Source: Thiotrichaceae bacterium UBA7357
Lineage (GTDB): Bacteria > Pseudomonadota > Gammaproteobacteria > Eutrophobiales > Eutrophobiaceae
Assembly: GCA_002470825.1 (NCBI GenBank)
Contig: DKOR01000010.1
Coordinates: forward strand, 31,535 to 95,534
Length of the DNA stretch: 64,000 bases
Direction: 5' to 3'
The position numbers were made by a program, and so were the translations under genes. Below, one piece after another: positions 44,177 to 54,382 of this stretch. Within the stretch, counting starts at the first letter, position 1, and each line of letters begins with the position of its first letter. Under the pieces are notes generated by a model. It ran no database searches, had not been told where the DNA came from, and was given only the letters and a program-made list of their open reading frames with translations.

Positions 44177-45669
44177 TAGTGGCTATCCATATTTTTTTCA
44201 ATTTCTTTTGGTTTATCATGAACACCAAAACGATCAATGATAGTAGAGCTAGCTTCATTAAGTCCGATTAATTCTACTTCTGCACCTTGGCGTCGCAGCT
44301 TAATCACCGCTTTATCTAATGAAGATACTGATGTGATATCCCATAGATGTGCACGACTTAGATCGATGACAATCTTTTCTACTGCCTCTTTAAAATCAAA
44401 GGCGGCAATAAATTTATCGGCTGAACTAAAAAACATCTGTCCGACGATATGATAAGTTCGAATATCGCTATCCTCATCATATTCAGACTCAACATACATT
44501 AGATGACTAATCTTGTTTGCAAAAAGTAGTGAAGCCAGCAGTACACCTACAAATACACCTAAGGCCAAATTATGTGTCCAGACAACAACTAATATTGTCA
44601 TTATCATAACAATATTGGAAGAGAGCGGATGCGCTTTTAAATTGCGAAAAGAACTCCAATTAAACGTTCCTATCGATACCATAATCATCACGGCCACCAA
44701 TGCAGCCATAGGTATCTGACTGACCCAGTCATCGAAAAAAACCACCATAATCAATAATAAAATGCCGGCTAGCAGAGTGGATAGACGTCCGCGGCCACCC
44801 GATTTTATATTTATGACAGACTGCCCAATCATTGCGCAGCCAGCCATACCACCCATGAGCCCTGATCCAATATTAGCAATCCCTTGACCTTTACATTCTC
44901 GATTTTTATCGCTGTCAGTATCAGTTAAATCATCAATAATCGTCGCCGTCATTAATGACTCCAGTAAGCCTACTATAGCCAAAGGAATCGCATAGGGAAA
45001 AATAATTCTTAATGTCTCCATAGTTAATGGCACCTCTGGCCATAGAAAAACAGGCAAGTTATCTGGCAATTCGCCCATATCACCTACAGTTCGAATATCC
45101 AGTTCCATCATTAATGTAGTAACCGTTAAAATAATGATACAAACTAGCGGCGAAGGAATCGATCTGCCAATTATAGGGATAAGCGGAAACAAATAAATAA
45201 TTCCTAAACCGCTTAAAGTCATTACGTAGACATGCCAAGTAACATTTGTTAATTCGGGTAACTGAGCCATAAAGATCAGTATCGCCAAAGCATTCACAAA
45301 CCCGGTAACTACCGAGCGTGAGACAAAACGCATCAAACTGCCCAATTTGAGGCAGCCAGCAATAATTTGAATAACACCCGTTAGCAGAGTTGTTGCTAAA
45401 AGGTATTCTAGCCCGTACTCTTTCACCAATGTCACCATTAACAACGCCATGGCACCTGTTGCAGCACTTATCATACCGGCACGCCCACCAACAATAGCCG
45501 TCGTCACGGCAATACAGAAAGATGCATAGAGACCCACTTTGGGATCAACACCCGCAATAATAGAGAAGGCAATAGCTTCGGGAATCAAAGCAAGGGCGAC
45601 AACCAATCCAGCCAGAATATCAGCACGAGTATTTCCTAACCAATCTTGTTTCTTTGAGAGTAAAAACAT
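44176..45669 (-). CDS. SulP-family anion transporter with STAS domain
   Basis: 497 residues. ADILAGLVVALALIPEAIAF and GLYASFCIAVTTAIVGGRAG begin the SLC26/SulP transport domain, with 10-12 helices. A C-terminal STAS domain (about 405-490, YHIVGQMFFSSADKFIAAFD, IVIDLSRAHLWDITSVSSLD) follows. SulP proteins take up sulfate, bicarbonate or other anions with Na+ or H+. The substrate cannot be told from sequence; the paired UspA supports regulation by stress or nucleotides. Confidence 0.93.
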   Translation of the reverse strand: MFLLSKKQDWLGNTRADILAGLVVALALIPEAIAFSIIAGVDPKVGLYASFCIAVTTAIVGGRAGMISAATGAMALLMVTLVKEYGLEYLLATTLLTGVIQIIAGCLKLGSLMRFVSRSVVTGFVNALAILIFMAQLPELTNVTWHVYVMTLSGLGIIYLFPLIPIIGRSIPSPLVCIIILTVTTLMMELDIRTVGDMGELPDNLPVFLWPEVPLTMETLRIIFPYAIPLAIVGLLESLMTATIIDDLTDTDSDKNRECKGQGIANIGSGLMGGMAGCAMIGQSVINIKSGGRGRLSTLLAGILLLIMVVFFDDWVSQIPMAALVAVMIMVSIGTFNWSSFRNLKAHPLSSNIVMIMTILVVVWTHNLALGVFVGVLLASLLFANKISHLMYVESEYDEDSDIRTYHIVGQMFFSSADKFIAAFDFKEAVEKIVIDLSRAHLWDITSVSSLDKAVIKLRRQGAEVELIGLNEASSTIIDRFGVHDKPKEIEKNMDSH

Positions 45670-46006
45670 CTAAATCCTATAATCGATAAGCAAAAAAGCC
45701 ACAAACCTTCTGTCTGATTAAAATTAAATTTCGTTGGTGGGTATTAATACGCTGATTCATAAATGCCAATCTGTTTTAGGATCCGCTTATAAATCTATTA
45801 TCACAATCGTATATGCTAATAAGAGGAATAGCCCGAAGACGGGTGCCAACACAAGTTATTATAGTGTGTGTTTCGAATCAAGCTAGTGAATAAGAATATA
45901 TTTTTTACTTTCTACAAATTAATTTTAATTAATATTGTTCTAGGACTTGTTTTTATTGATGCTATGATGCGCTACATCTTTTTAAGACCATATTGAGCTA
46001 AGCCCT
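45670..46006. other. Divergent promoter region without genes
   Basis: 337 bases between the diverging sulP-usp operon and dbpA. TTCTACAAATTAATTTTAATT and TATGATGCG elements are A+T-rich candidates for promoters. No gene or strong repeat found. Confidence 0.4.
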
Positions 46007-47389
46007 GTGATAACAGCAAAATTTTCATCACTACCATTGAGAGCAGAAGAATTGGCAAATATCAAATCGTTGGGATATCTCACAATGACGCCAATCCAGG
46101 CTCAAGGTCTACCAACTATTCTGGAAGGTAAAGACTTATTAGCTCAAGCTAAAACTGGTAGTGGCAAAACAGCGACATTTGCTATTGGTCTGCTTCATAA
46201 ACTCGAGATCACAACTTATCAAATACAAGCAATGATTCTCTGTCCTACACGCGAGCTAGCCGATCAAGTCACTAATGATGTAAGACGCCTTGCACGTTCA
46301 ATACCTAATACTAAGGTAGTCACGTTATGTGGTGGGAAATCAATAGAGCCGCAACTTGCTTCGATGGAACGTCAACCACATATCATCGTTGGTACACCGG
46401 GACGAATATTAAAACATCTGGATAAAGGTTCATTAAAACTCGATAAACTGAGAATACTAGTGCTAGATGAGGCCGATCGCATGTTAGATATGGGTTTTCA
46501 TGATGAGATTATGCGCGTGATAAAAGTGACACCTCATAAAAGACAAACTCTTTTATTCTCTGCAACTTATCCAAATAAAATAAAAAAAATCAGTAATGCA
46601 ATTCAAATAAACCCAATTGATATTCGTGTTGATAGCCTGCATGATAATAAAAAGATTAAACAGATTTTTTATGAAGTAAATCCAGACAAAAGAACAAACT
46701 CATTAATCACACTGTTACGGCATTATCAACCACAATCAAGTTTAGTATTTTGTAATACTAAACAACAATGTCAAGAACTCGCTAATGAATTATGGAAACA
46801 AGGTTTTCATGCACTAGCCTTACATGGTGACCTTGAACAACGTGATCGAGATCAAGTATTGATACAGTTTTCTAATAAAAGTTGTTCGATTTTAATCGCA
46901 ACTGATGTTGCCGCACGTGGTTTGGATATCAAAGAACTACATGCTGTGATTAATTTCGAGTTATCCCACGATCCCGAGATTCATATTCATCGCATTGGTC
47001 GTACGGGTCGTGCTGATAAAGATGGTATGGCGTTGAGTATGTTTATAAAATCTGAAAAATTTAGAATTGAGGCGATCGAAAACTATAAAAAAAGCCCAGT
47101 AAAAATCGATAAGTTAGCCTCAATTAAGATTAAAGAAAAGGTCAAAATCTATCCGCAAATGGTGACATTATGCATCAATGCTGGTCGCAAAGATAAGATA
47201 CGTGCGGGTGATATACTTGGAGCTTTAACAGGTAATACTGAGCTTGTAGGTGATCAAATTGGTAAAATCGACATCTTTGATAAGCTAGCCTATGTTGCTG
47301 TCGAACAAGCAATTGCAAGGCAAGCTTTGAGAGTACTTTCGGGAGGAAAAATAAAAGGGCGTAAGTATAAAGTCCGTATGTTACGTTGA
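46007..47389 (+). CDS. dbpA: DEAD-box RNA helicase DbpA
   Basis: 460 residues starting at GTG 46007; no in-frame ATG lies closer to the Q-motif (LTMTPIQAQGLPTI). Motif I AQAKTGSGKTATF, II VLDEADRMLDMGF, SATYPNK and HRIGRTGRADKDG are intact. The C-terminal RNA-binding domain (about 385-460, YPQMVTLCINAGRKDKIRAG, GDILGALTGN) identifies DbpA, which binds 23S rRNA hairpin 92 during large-subunit assembly. Ribosome site before the GTG is weak. Confidence 0.95.
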   Translation: MITAKFSSLPLRAEELANIKSLGYLTMTPIQAQGLPTILEGKDLLAQAKTGSGKTATFAIGLLHKLEITTYQIQAMILCPTRELADQVTNDVRRLARSIPNTKVVTLCGGKSIEPQLASMERQPHIIVGTPGRILKHLDKGSLKLDKLRILVLDEADRMLDMGFHDEIMRVIKVTPHKRQTLLFSATYPNKIKKISNAIQINPIDIRVDSLHDNKKIKQIFYEVNPDKRTNSLITLLRHYQPQSSLVFCNTKQQCQELANELWKQGFHALALHGDLEQRDRDQVLIQFSNKSCSILIATDVAARGLDIKELHAVINFELSHDPEIHIHRIGRTGRADKDGMALSMFIKSEKFRIEAIENYKKSPVKIDKLASIKIKEKVKIYPQMVTLCINAGRKDKIRAGDILGALTGNTELVGDQIGKIDIFDKLAYVAVEQAIARQALRVLSGGKIKGRKYKVRMLR

Positions 47390-47589
47390 TTATTCTGATT
47401 GAGTGTTTAGCTCATCATACCAAACTAAAAGAGAACCAAATGCCTTCTCCAACTCAGCATATTATAGAGCTGTATCAAGTCGCATTTTTTCATGTATTCG
47501 AAAATTTTCTCGGTACTTGCCATCTGATTCATATCAAATTTTCCACTAAGTTCCAGACTTTGGTCACAGAAATTAACTCGTTAGAAGAG
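47390..47589. other. Downstream of dbpA, doubtful short frames
   Basis: A plus-strand frame from ATG 47440 (about 56 codons, MPSPTQHIIELYQVAFFHVF) ends at 47610 and overlaps the 3' end of the pseudogene on the other strand. On the minus strand a 35-codon frame (MNQMASTEKIFEYMKKCDLI) also occurs. Neither is recognised or has neighbours in support. Confidence 0.3.
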
Positions 47590-47891
47590 TTAAATAATTG
47601 CTTGAGATGAACTATTCATCATATCATCATCATGCTCAAGAAAATTCGGTGTTATCTTGACATGACGCGCACAATCTTCTGCATTCTAATTCAGTCTTAG
47701 CACTAACAGATATCATTTTCATAGTTTTCGAGATAGCCTTGGTCAATATAAAAGACATCAAATTCACGGTCGGGGGACGAAATGGTAGGTTCCAAAATAG
47801 AGGCATTAGGCACAAAGTATCTGTAGACGTCAAAAGAGACAGAACGATAATTGAACTCAGAAAAATTGATGTGCCACGCCTTCAACTCCAT
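47590..47891 (-). pseudogene. Frameshifted conserved-looking gene
   Basis: From ATG 47891 the frame reads MELKAWHINFSEFNYRSVSF, then DVYRYFVPNASILEPTISSP, DREFDVFYIDQGYLENYEND, and stops. In another frame the sequence continues as NAEDCARHVKITPNFLEHDD and ends at TAA 47590-47592 after an internal TAG. Both pieces have clear protein character and a natural order, so one gene has suffered a frameshift near 47705 and a stop. I do not recognise the family. Confidence 0.6.
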
Positions 47892-48024
47892 CTATATACA
47901 GAATCTATATGATTTCAGCATAACTATTGTCGATTTCGCATAGTTTAACTCGACGTATCACCATCAAACACCTATAGTACGCCACCATTTAAATAGCTCG
48001 TTTAACAGCAATCAAGGAATTCTA

Positions 48025-49641
48025 TTGATCTCAACAGCAAACATCACCATGCAGTTTGGCGTCAAGCCATTATTTGAAAATATCTCGGTTAAATTCAGTA
48101 ATGGTAACCGATATGGCCTGATTGGAGCCAATGGTTGCGGTAAATCGACCTTCATGAAGATACTTGATGGCAATCTTGCACCAACATCAGGCAATGTCTC
48201 CATTGGACCAACACATCGTGTGGGCAGATTAAGTCAAGACCAATTCGCCTTTGAAGACTATGGTGTTATCGACACAGTTATTATGGGTTATACAGAATTG
48301 TGGAGAGTGAAACAAGAACGTGATCGAATTTATTCCTTATCTGAAATGACTGAGGAAGATGGTATGAAAGTCGCTGAGCTTGAAACCAAATTTGGTGAAA
48401 TGGATGGTTATAGCGCAGAAAGCCGAGCTGGTGAATTGCTAATCAGCGCAGGTATAGAATTAGAATTACATGGTGGTCGAATGAGTGAGGTAGCCCCAGG
48501 TTGGAAACTACGAGTACTATTAGCTCAGGCCCTATTTTCAGATCCTGACATTCTTTTACTTGATGAACCAACCAATAACCTCGACATAAATACCATTCGT
48601 TGGTTGGAAACTGTGCTCAATAATCGCAAGAGCACAATGGTAATCATTTCTCATGATAGACATTTCCTAAATGCCGTTTGTACACATATTGCTGATATTG
48701 ATTATGGCGAATTACGTGTTTATCCTGGAAACTACGATGACTTCATGATTGCATCGACTCAAGCACGCGAACGTTTACATTCTGAGAATGCAAAAAAATC
48801 GACGCAGATAACAGAGCTGAAGCAATTTGTCAGCCGCTTCTCAGCTAATGCATCAAAGGCTAAGCAAGCAACTTCTCGTGCTAAACAACTCGAAAAAATT
48901 AAATTGGATGAAGTTAAACCTTCTAGTCGTATCAGTCCCTTCATTCGTTTTAACCAAACAAAAAAATTACATCGTCTTGCATTAGCCGTCGAAAACTTGG
49001 GCCATAGTTATGATGATGAAATATTATTTAGCGGAGGCAATGTTATTCTTGAAGCAGGTGCACGTCTAGCTGTCATCGGTGAGAACGGCACAGGAAAATC
49101 GACTCTATTAAGCTGTCTCATGAATGAGATCACGCAAAATAGTGGTACAATAAAATGGGCCGAGAATGCAACACAGTCATACTGTCCACAGGATACAGCT
49201 GCCATCTTTACTTCCGATGTAAATCTGTTTGATTGGATGAGTCAATGGCGTCAACCTAAACATGATGACCAAGCTGTTCGCGCAACATTAGGACGTCTTT
49301 TATTTTCAACAGATGACTTTAATAAGAAAGTTAATGTATGTTCCGGTGGTGAAAAAAATCGTTTATTATTTGGTAAATTAATGCTGCAAGAAACGAATGT
49401 CCTAATAATGGATGAGCCTACCAATCACCTGGACATGGAAGCGATCGAAGCATTAAACCTAGCATTGGAATATTACGAGGGGACATTAATCTTCGTTAGT
49501 CATGACCGTCAGTTTGTTTCTTCTTTGGCAACTCGGATCCTAGAAATAAAAGATAATAAGTTGATCGACTTTCAGGGTTCCTATGACGAATATTTGATAA
49601 GTCAACAGAACATTGGAAGGAAATCCGTTAACTCCAAATAA
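48025..49641 (+). CDS. ybiT: ABC-F ATPase YbiT
   Basis: 538 residues from TTG 48025, chosen because AAGGA lies seven bases upstream and the family begins exactly at this point (MISTANITMQFG). Walker A GANGCGKST and GENGTGKST, Walker B LLLLDEPTNNLD and VLIMDEPTNHLD, with the ABC-F linker between the domains. No membrane helices. YbiT proteins act on the translating ribosome. The methyltransferase gene starts five bases after its stop. Confidence 0.93.
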   Translation: MISTANITMQFGVKPLFENISVKFSNGNRYGLIGANGCGKSTFMKILDGNLAPTSGNVSIGPTHRVGRLSQDQFAFEDYGVIDTVIMGYTELWRVKQERDRIYSLSEMTEEDGMKVAELETKFGEMDGYSAESRAGELLISAGIELELHGGRMSEVAPGWKLRVLLAQALFSDPDILLLDEPTNNLDINTIRWLETVLNNRKSTMVIISHDRHFLNAVCTHIADIDYGELRVYPGNYDDFMIASTQARERLHSENAKKSTQITELKQFVSRFSANASKAKQATSRAKQLEKIKLDEVKPSSRISPFIRFNQTKKLHRLALAVENLGHSYDDEILFSGGNVILEAGARLAVIGENGTGKSTLLSCLMNEITQNSGTIKWAENATQSYCPQDTAAIFTSDVNLFDWMSQWRQPKHDDQAVRATLGRLLFSTDDFNKKVNVCSGGEKNRLLFGKLMLQETNVLIMDEPTNHLDMEAIEALNLALEYYEGTLIFVSHDRQFVSSLATRILEIKDNKLIDFQGSYDEYLISQQNIGRKSVNSK

Positions 49642-49645
49642 TCAA

Positions 49646-50380
49646 ATGTCGATTATTTTTGAAGAATTAGATTTCCAATCAACGCCTCTTGGGGATATCA
49701 GCCTTAGACGTCGAACAGAACCCAGATTCAACAACATGATTCTTTACGAAATAAAGCTTGGCGACGAGTTTCTCATGTCGAGCCTATTTACCGAATCCGA
49801 AACGCAACTTTCAAAATTAGTCCTAACTGCACTTAAAAACAAATATTCTGATGGATTGAATATTATTATTGGTGGTTTAGGTCTTGGTTATACTGCAGTT
49901 GCCACATTGAAAGATCATGCAGTCAAATCATTACAAATCATTGAAGTCATGAAACCAGTGATTGATTGGCACAGGCGTGGCATTGTCCCACTTGGTAATG
50001 AGTTAACAACTGATCCACGTTGCGTGATGGTTCATGATGATTTCTTTGCTCTTGCTTCTGCTGATTGTAATAGTTTTAATAAAAAAAAATCAGGAAATTT
50101 AGTGCATGCCGTATTACTTGACATTGACCATTCACCGCGACATTGGCTAAATGAAGAGAATAATTTATTTTACACCACTCCCTCATTAAAAAACTTATCT
50201 AAAAAAATATTACCAGGCGGTATGTTTGGTGTCTGGTCAAACGACCCACCAGATCATGATTTCATAAATCTATTAGAATCAGTATTTCGATCAGCTAAAT
50301 CACATATCGTTAATTTCCATAATCCATACACAGAAGGAAAATCATCTTGTACTATCTATATCGCACAAAAGGAATATTGA
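49646..50380 (+). CDS. Spermidine-synthase-like methyltransferase-fold protein
   Basis: 244 residues from ATG 49646 (a TTG at 49613 would overlap ybiT). NIIIGGLGLGYTAVATLKDH is the cofactor-binding glycine motif and IIEVMKPVIDWHR the acidic strand 2 end. The layout matches the spermine/spermidine synthase superfamily, but the aspartates of true aminopropyltransferases cannot be confirmed, so it may be a different SAM- or dcSAM-using enzyme. Paired with ybiT, probably in one operon. Confidence 0.8.
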   Translation: MSIIFEELDFQSTPLGDISLRRRTEPRFNNMILYEIKLGDEFLMSSLFTESETQLSKLVLTALKNKYSDGLNIIIGGLGLGYTAVATLKDHAVKSLQIIEVMKPVIDWHRRGIVPLGNELTTDPRCVMVHDDFFALASADCNSFNKKKSGNLVHAVLLDIDHSPRHWLNEENNLFYTTPSLKNLSKKILPGGMFGVWSNDPPDHDFINLLESVFRSAKSHIVNFHNPYTEGKSSCTIYIAQKEY

Positions 50381-50665
50381 TATTATAATATCCGAGCTAT
50401 GAGCTTTGATTACTATCCGCTTAGACATACTATTTCTAATCATTCTTAGTTGTACACATAAATATCTTTCTAAAAATGCGGTTTGTTCCCATTCTTGTAA
50501 AAAAGTTTAGCTCTTCAGTACAATACATGCTGATTAATGAAAATAGCATCATCATACTTAATCATGATTTTTTATACATAATGTATAGTTTTTAAATCCT
50601 TACAGTTGATATTTTTTCAGCAACCGCTCTATAACATTTGGTGGGAAGGAATCAGCGATGCTACT

Positions 50666-51094
50666 TCAGACTGTAATATCTAACGTTGCCTGAATTATAC
50701 CAGAAAATCTATTTTCAATTTCAGAATTAGTTTCCACGGAAAGGTCTTCCGCTATCTCGCCGACCACTAATTTCAAAAGCTCTACGGGCAAGATATTTTT
50801 TAATCTTGTTAGCACATCTGCTGGTGCCGCAATTGCGAGATAGTCAAACATACCCGACTTATGATGTTCTATTAAAAAATTTGCCTGGCACTGAACATTA
50901 TTTATTTTACTCGATATAGCTAAATCACCAACACCGTCCAATGGTTTACCATTAACCATCAAATAACAAAGTTCCGCATAAGCTGGCATATCATCGGCAT
51001 TTAAGATAGTAAGTGCCTTTCCTTCACCTTTGTTTATCAAAATTTTGATGTATCTACCATCGCTCAGCACGACCCATGTTTGAACATTAATCAT
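50666..51094 (-). CDS. Host-attachment-protein family member
   Basis: 142 residues. TWVVLSDGRYIKILIN opens the protein and FDYLAIAAPADVLTRLKNIL then VELLKLVVGEIAEDLS closes it, as in the small bacterial family named after a protein required for attachment to host cells (related to translation-release-factor-like folds). That name comes from one plant-associated species; a direct attachment role is not implied. The protein is soluble and stands alone. Function unknown. Confidence 0.75.
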   Translation of the reverse strand: MINVQTWVVLSDGRYIKILINKGEGKALTILNADDMPAYAELCYLMVNGKPLDGVGDLAISSKINNVQCQANFLIEHHKSGMFDYLAIAAPADVLTRLKNILPVELLKLVVGEIAEDLSVETNSEIENRFSGIIQATLDITV

Positions 51095-51326
51095 AATATT
51101 ATTTTCTACTAACAGTTAATTTTAATAAATATGACAGATAAAGTAACTCACTGACCATTTCTATTTTATAGACAATTGCAGAACACTATATAGTGTTTGG
51201 TAAAAATTTTAATTTATTCATTAAAGCACTAGACAGATTATTTGTACACTTTGAAACAGTATTAAGCAACGTTTAATTCTACCACTTGAAGTATATCTGA
51301 GTATTGATGAAAGATTAAAATGTCGA

Positions 51327-51641
51327 CTACTGTTTACGCCAAATGACACCACAACCTTCTTCAACGGCTCTAGTCAGCATTTGAATTAAAGGGAATGCAC
51401 GACTCACAATGCTAACCCTTGACTCATCTTCAATATTTGCTCCAACACCAATTTGAATAGTCTTCTGATTATCAGATAATTCAACTGCAGCCTTGAGTCG
51501 CGCTAGTGCTGTAGCAACATCTTTTGCCGCGATCGCACTCGGTATCGTACCGCTATGCTCCATCATTTTCAGCATCTGTTCTGCAACATCACTAAACATA
51601 ATTATATTGCCAGTCGCATTGGATGAGAAAATTATAGCCAT
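51327..51641 (-). CDS. DUF1840 protein
   Basis: 104 residues. MAIIFSSNATGNIIMFSDVA, MLKMMEHSGTIPSAIAAKDV, ATALARLKAAVE and the end GVIWRK are the conserved blocks of DUF1840. The family is small, soluble and uncharacterised. ATG 51641 begins the family sequence. It is isolated, with a 960-base gap upstream. Confidence 0.9.
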   Translation of the reverse strand: MAIIFSSNATGNIIMFSDVAEQMLKMMEHSGTIPSAIAAKDVATALARLKAAVELSDNQKTIQIGVGANIEDESRVSIVSRAFPLIQMLTRAVEEGCGVIWRKQ

Positions 51642-52602
51642 GATTACCTATCTTAAAACACGTTAAACAGTGACTGTATTATAGCAACAATATTTCTGAT
51701 AATCTCAAACAAAATAGATGAAGACAAGCTTCATTTCCGTAAGTACTTATTACATATATGAAAAGCAGACTATATGTTAAACATCCGTAGAGTTTTTGGT
51801 GCAGAAAAACTGTTCGTTAATATACAATTAGATGTTACATCTAAATCTTTTGTAAAAGAAAACTAGAGAATATGCATAGTGAAATTTCTCATTCTGAATT
51901 TTCTTCTCAGTAATCATAATGAAAATATCTAGATCGATTTAATCATATGATGTAACGAACATCTCAATGTCTAACGAATATAATTTCTATTCCATTTAAG
52001 GCATCGAAAATATAAGCGTTAGGTATTTATTTTAAAATCATTATCAACATTAAAAAAAATAAAAACAGTATTAATGAGCATATTTAAAATAGCAACTCCC
52101 GCTAGCATTGATATGCCTTTACCCCACTCAGCGATAAGCACACTGACAAGCAGCAACAAAAACATAGCATTCAAAATGATGATGCCGACTTTCATACATA
52201 AGACTCCTTAAAATTAATTAGATTTAACATACTAAATATTAGTCGGATTACTGAATAAAAATTTTATCCTAAAAGACTTTAGAAGAAGATAATTACCGAC
52301 ATTGCACTTCAATCGTGGAGACAAGTATAGTCCCTTAGCTAATTAATGTGAAAAAATTCTGTAAATTTAGAATATGTTGTTCATCATATTGACATTATAA
52401 TCAAATAATAATAACAATTAGTAAAACTTCAAAAAGCAAGAGGCATCATATTCATGAAAAGATTAACGCCATACTTTGATAGAAAAATAATTTACAATCA
52501 ACAGTATTTTTTTTAATTCGAAAAGCATGTGTTACTGAGCAACTAATACAGTAATTCTAAAATCGCTGATTAATCAATACAGCTTTCTTTTAAAATGTCA
52601 TT
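51642..52602. other. 961-base gene-poor region (except a small membrane protein)
   Basis: The largest gap in the window. Apart from the small gene at 52019-52195, only short frames are present, such as a 30-codon one from ATG 51776 without a ribosome site. Terminator for the ABC operon and promoter for DUF1840 must lie here but were not resolved. Confidence 0.5.
52019..52195 (-). CDS. Small two-helix membrane protein
   Basis: 58 residues from ATG 52195. AAGGAG lies eight bases upstream, a strong ribosome site that makes this tiny gene credible. Two hydrophobic helices (GIIILNAMFLLLLVSVLIA and MLAGVAILNMLINTVFIFF) flank EWGKG. The polar C-terminus is NVDNDFKINT. Not recognised. Isolated within a long gene-free stretch. 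Confidence 0.6.
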   Translation of the reverse strand: MKVGIIILNAMFLLLLVSVLIAEWGKGISMLAGVAILNMLINTVFIFFNVDNDFKINT

Positions 52603-54378
52603 TTACCAAGACTGAAGTTCAGCAAATCGTTTGTATATACCGCCCTTTTGCATCAATTCCTGGTGCTGTCCAATATCAACAATCTTTCCTTCGTCCATCA
52701 CAACGATGCGGTCAGCTTTGATAACTGTTGATAGACGATGAGCTATCACCAGCATCGTATGATTCTGCATAAGCTGATTAAGTGCAGCTTGTACTAGTTT
52801 TTCACTTTCAGAATCAAGCGCGCTAGTAGCTTCATCCAATAAAATGATAGGTGAATTCTTTAATATCGCACGGGCAATGGCAATGCGTTGTTGTTGACCA
52901 CCCGATAAACGAACGCCTTTTTCACCTAGAAAACTTTGATAAGCTTCAGGTAGTTTTTCAATAAACTCATCGGCATTCGCGGCATGGGCAGCATTAATTA
53001 CTTCTTCATCTGTCGCCATAAATTTGCCATAACGGATGTTTTCCATTGCTGTTGTTGCGAATAAGACTGTGCTTTGCGGTACTAATGAAATACGTTGTCG
53101 CACTAAATCTAGATTGGTTTGTTTGATGTCCACGCCATCTATCAAAATCTGACCTGATTGGGGATCATAGAAACGTAATAGCAATTGAAACAATGTGCTT
53201 TTACCTGCCCCTGAAGGCCCAACTATTGCAATAGTTTCACCTGGTTTTATTTCAAGATTAAATTGCTTCAACGACTCTGTTTTCGGACGCGATGGGTAAT
53301 TAAAACAAACATCCTTAATCTGTAGATGCCCTTGTCCTTCTCTGGGTAATACGACGTCATATTGTGGCGATATTATATCAGATTGCATATGAAGTAGTTC
53401 TATCAAGCGTTCCATTGCACCTGCAGCACGTTGAATATCATTCCAGACTTCGCCAAGGGAAGTCGTACTTCCGCCAAGAAAGGTGGCATACAATAAAAAC
53501 TGTCCCAAGGTGCCAGGACTCATAGTACCATCAACAACGGCATATGCACCGATCCAGAGCACAATAATCATTGTGCCAAAGGTTGTTAATATGATCGTAC
53601 CAGATAACAAGGAACTAATTTTTAAGCGCTGTCGTGCTGTTTTAAATGTTTCTTCTACTGACTGACTAAACCGTTCGCTAAAAGAATTTTCTAAAGTAAA
53701 TGCTTGAACTAAATGAACTGCATATAGCGATTCACTAGCAATGCTGCTTGAGTCTGCAATACGATCCTGATTGGCTCGAGAAAGCTTTCTCACTTTACGA
53801 CTATATAATAGTATAGGCACTACTACTATGGGGATAAGGACTAGAATAATGAGCGTTAGTTGCGGGCTAGTAACAAACAGCATTATCAAACATCCAATGA
53901 CACTAAATAGACTACGTAGAGCAATCGATATGCCTGCTCCAAAAACTGTTTGCACTAAGATGGTATCGGTTGTCAGTCGAGATAAAACTTCACCAGTACG
54001 TGTAACTTCAAAAAATGTAGGACTCATTTTTATGATATGTTTATAAACGCTATAACGTATATCTGCGACTACCCGTTCACCTATCCACATGACTAGGTAA
54101 TAACGTAGTGATGCAAATAAAGCAAAAAAAATAGCAAGAACAAGTAATGCAGTAAAATATTTGTTAATAGAATTTACATTGGTGTTTGAGAAACCAAAAT
54201 CAATGACATAACGAATAGCAACCGGCATTGCTAGCATTGATATTGATGCCAATGTTAAAAAAATAAATGCAATAACCAACCTTGATACATAAGGACGTAT
54301 GAAAGGTATCGCTAATCGTAGCGGTTTAAGGCTAGTTGCCTTGGGACGGTTCATGTTCTTTATATCTGATCTTGTCAT
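52603..54378 (-). CDS. ABC exporter, fused membrane and ATPase domains (MsbA-like)
   Basis: 591 residues: six membrane helices (about 25-320) and a C-terminal ATPase with GPSGAGKSTLFQLLLRF (Walker A), RLSGGQQQRIAIARAI (signature), IILLDEATSALD (Walker B) and the H-loop AHRLSTV. As a homodimer half-transporter it probably flips a lipid or exports a hydrophobic compound. A second Met at residue 9 is an alternative start. It lies four bases after the GIY-YIG gene on the same strand. Confidence 0.93.
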   Translation of the reverse strand: MTRSDIKNMNRPKATSLKPLRLAIPFIRPYVSRLVIAFIFLTLASISMLAMPVAIRYVIDFGFSNTNVNSINKYFTALLVLAIFFALFASLRYYLVMWIGERVVADIRYSVYKHIIKMSPTFFEVTRTGEVLSRLTTDTILVQTVFGAGISIALRSLFSVIGCLIMLFVTSPQLTLIILVLIPIVVVPILLYSRKVRKLSRANQDRIADSSSIASESLYAVHLVQAFTLENSFSERFSQSVEETFKTARQRLKISSLLSGTIILTTFGTMIIVLWIGAYAVVDGTMSPGTLGQFLLYATFLGGSTTSLGEVWNDIQRAAGAMERLIELLHMQSDIISPQYDVVLPREGQGHLQIKDVCFNYPSRPKTESLKQFNLEIKPGETIAIVGPSGAGKSTLFQLLLRFYDPQSGQILIDGVDIKQTNLDLVRQRISLVPQSTVLFATTAMENIRYGKFMATDEEVINAAHAANADEFIEKLPEAYQSFLGEKGVRLSGGQQQRIAIARAILKNSPIILLDEATSALDSESEKLVQAALNQLMQNHTMLVIAHRLSTVIKADRIVVMDEGKIVDIGQHQELMQKGGIYKRFAELQSW

Positions 54379-54382
54379 ATAG

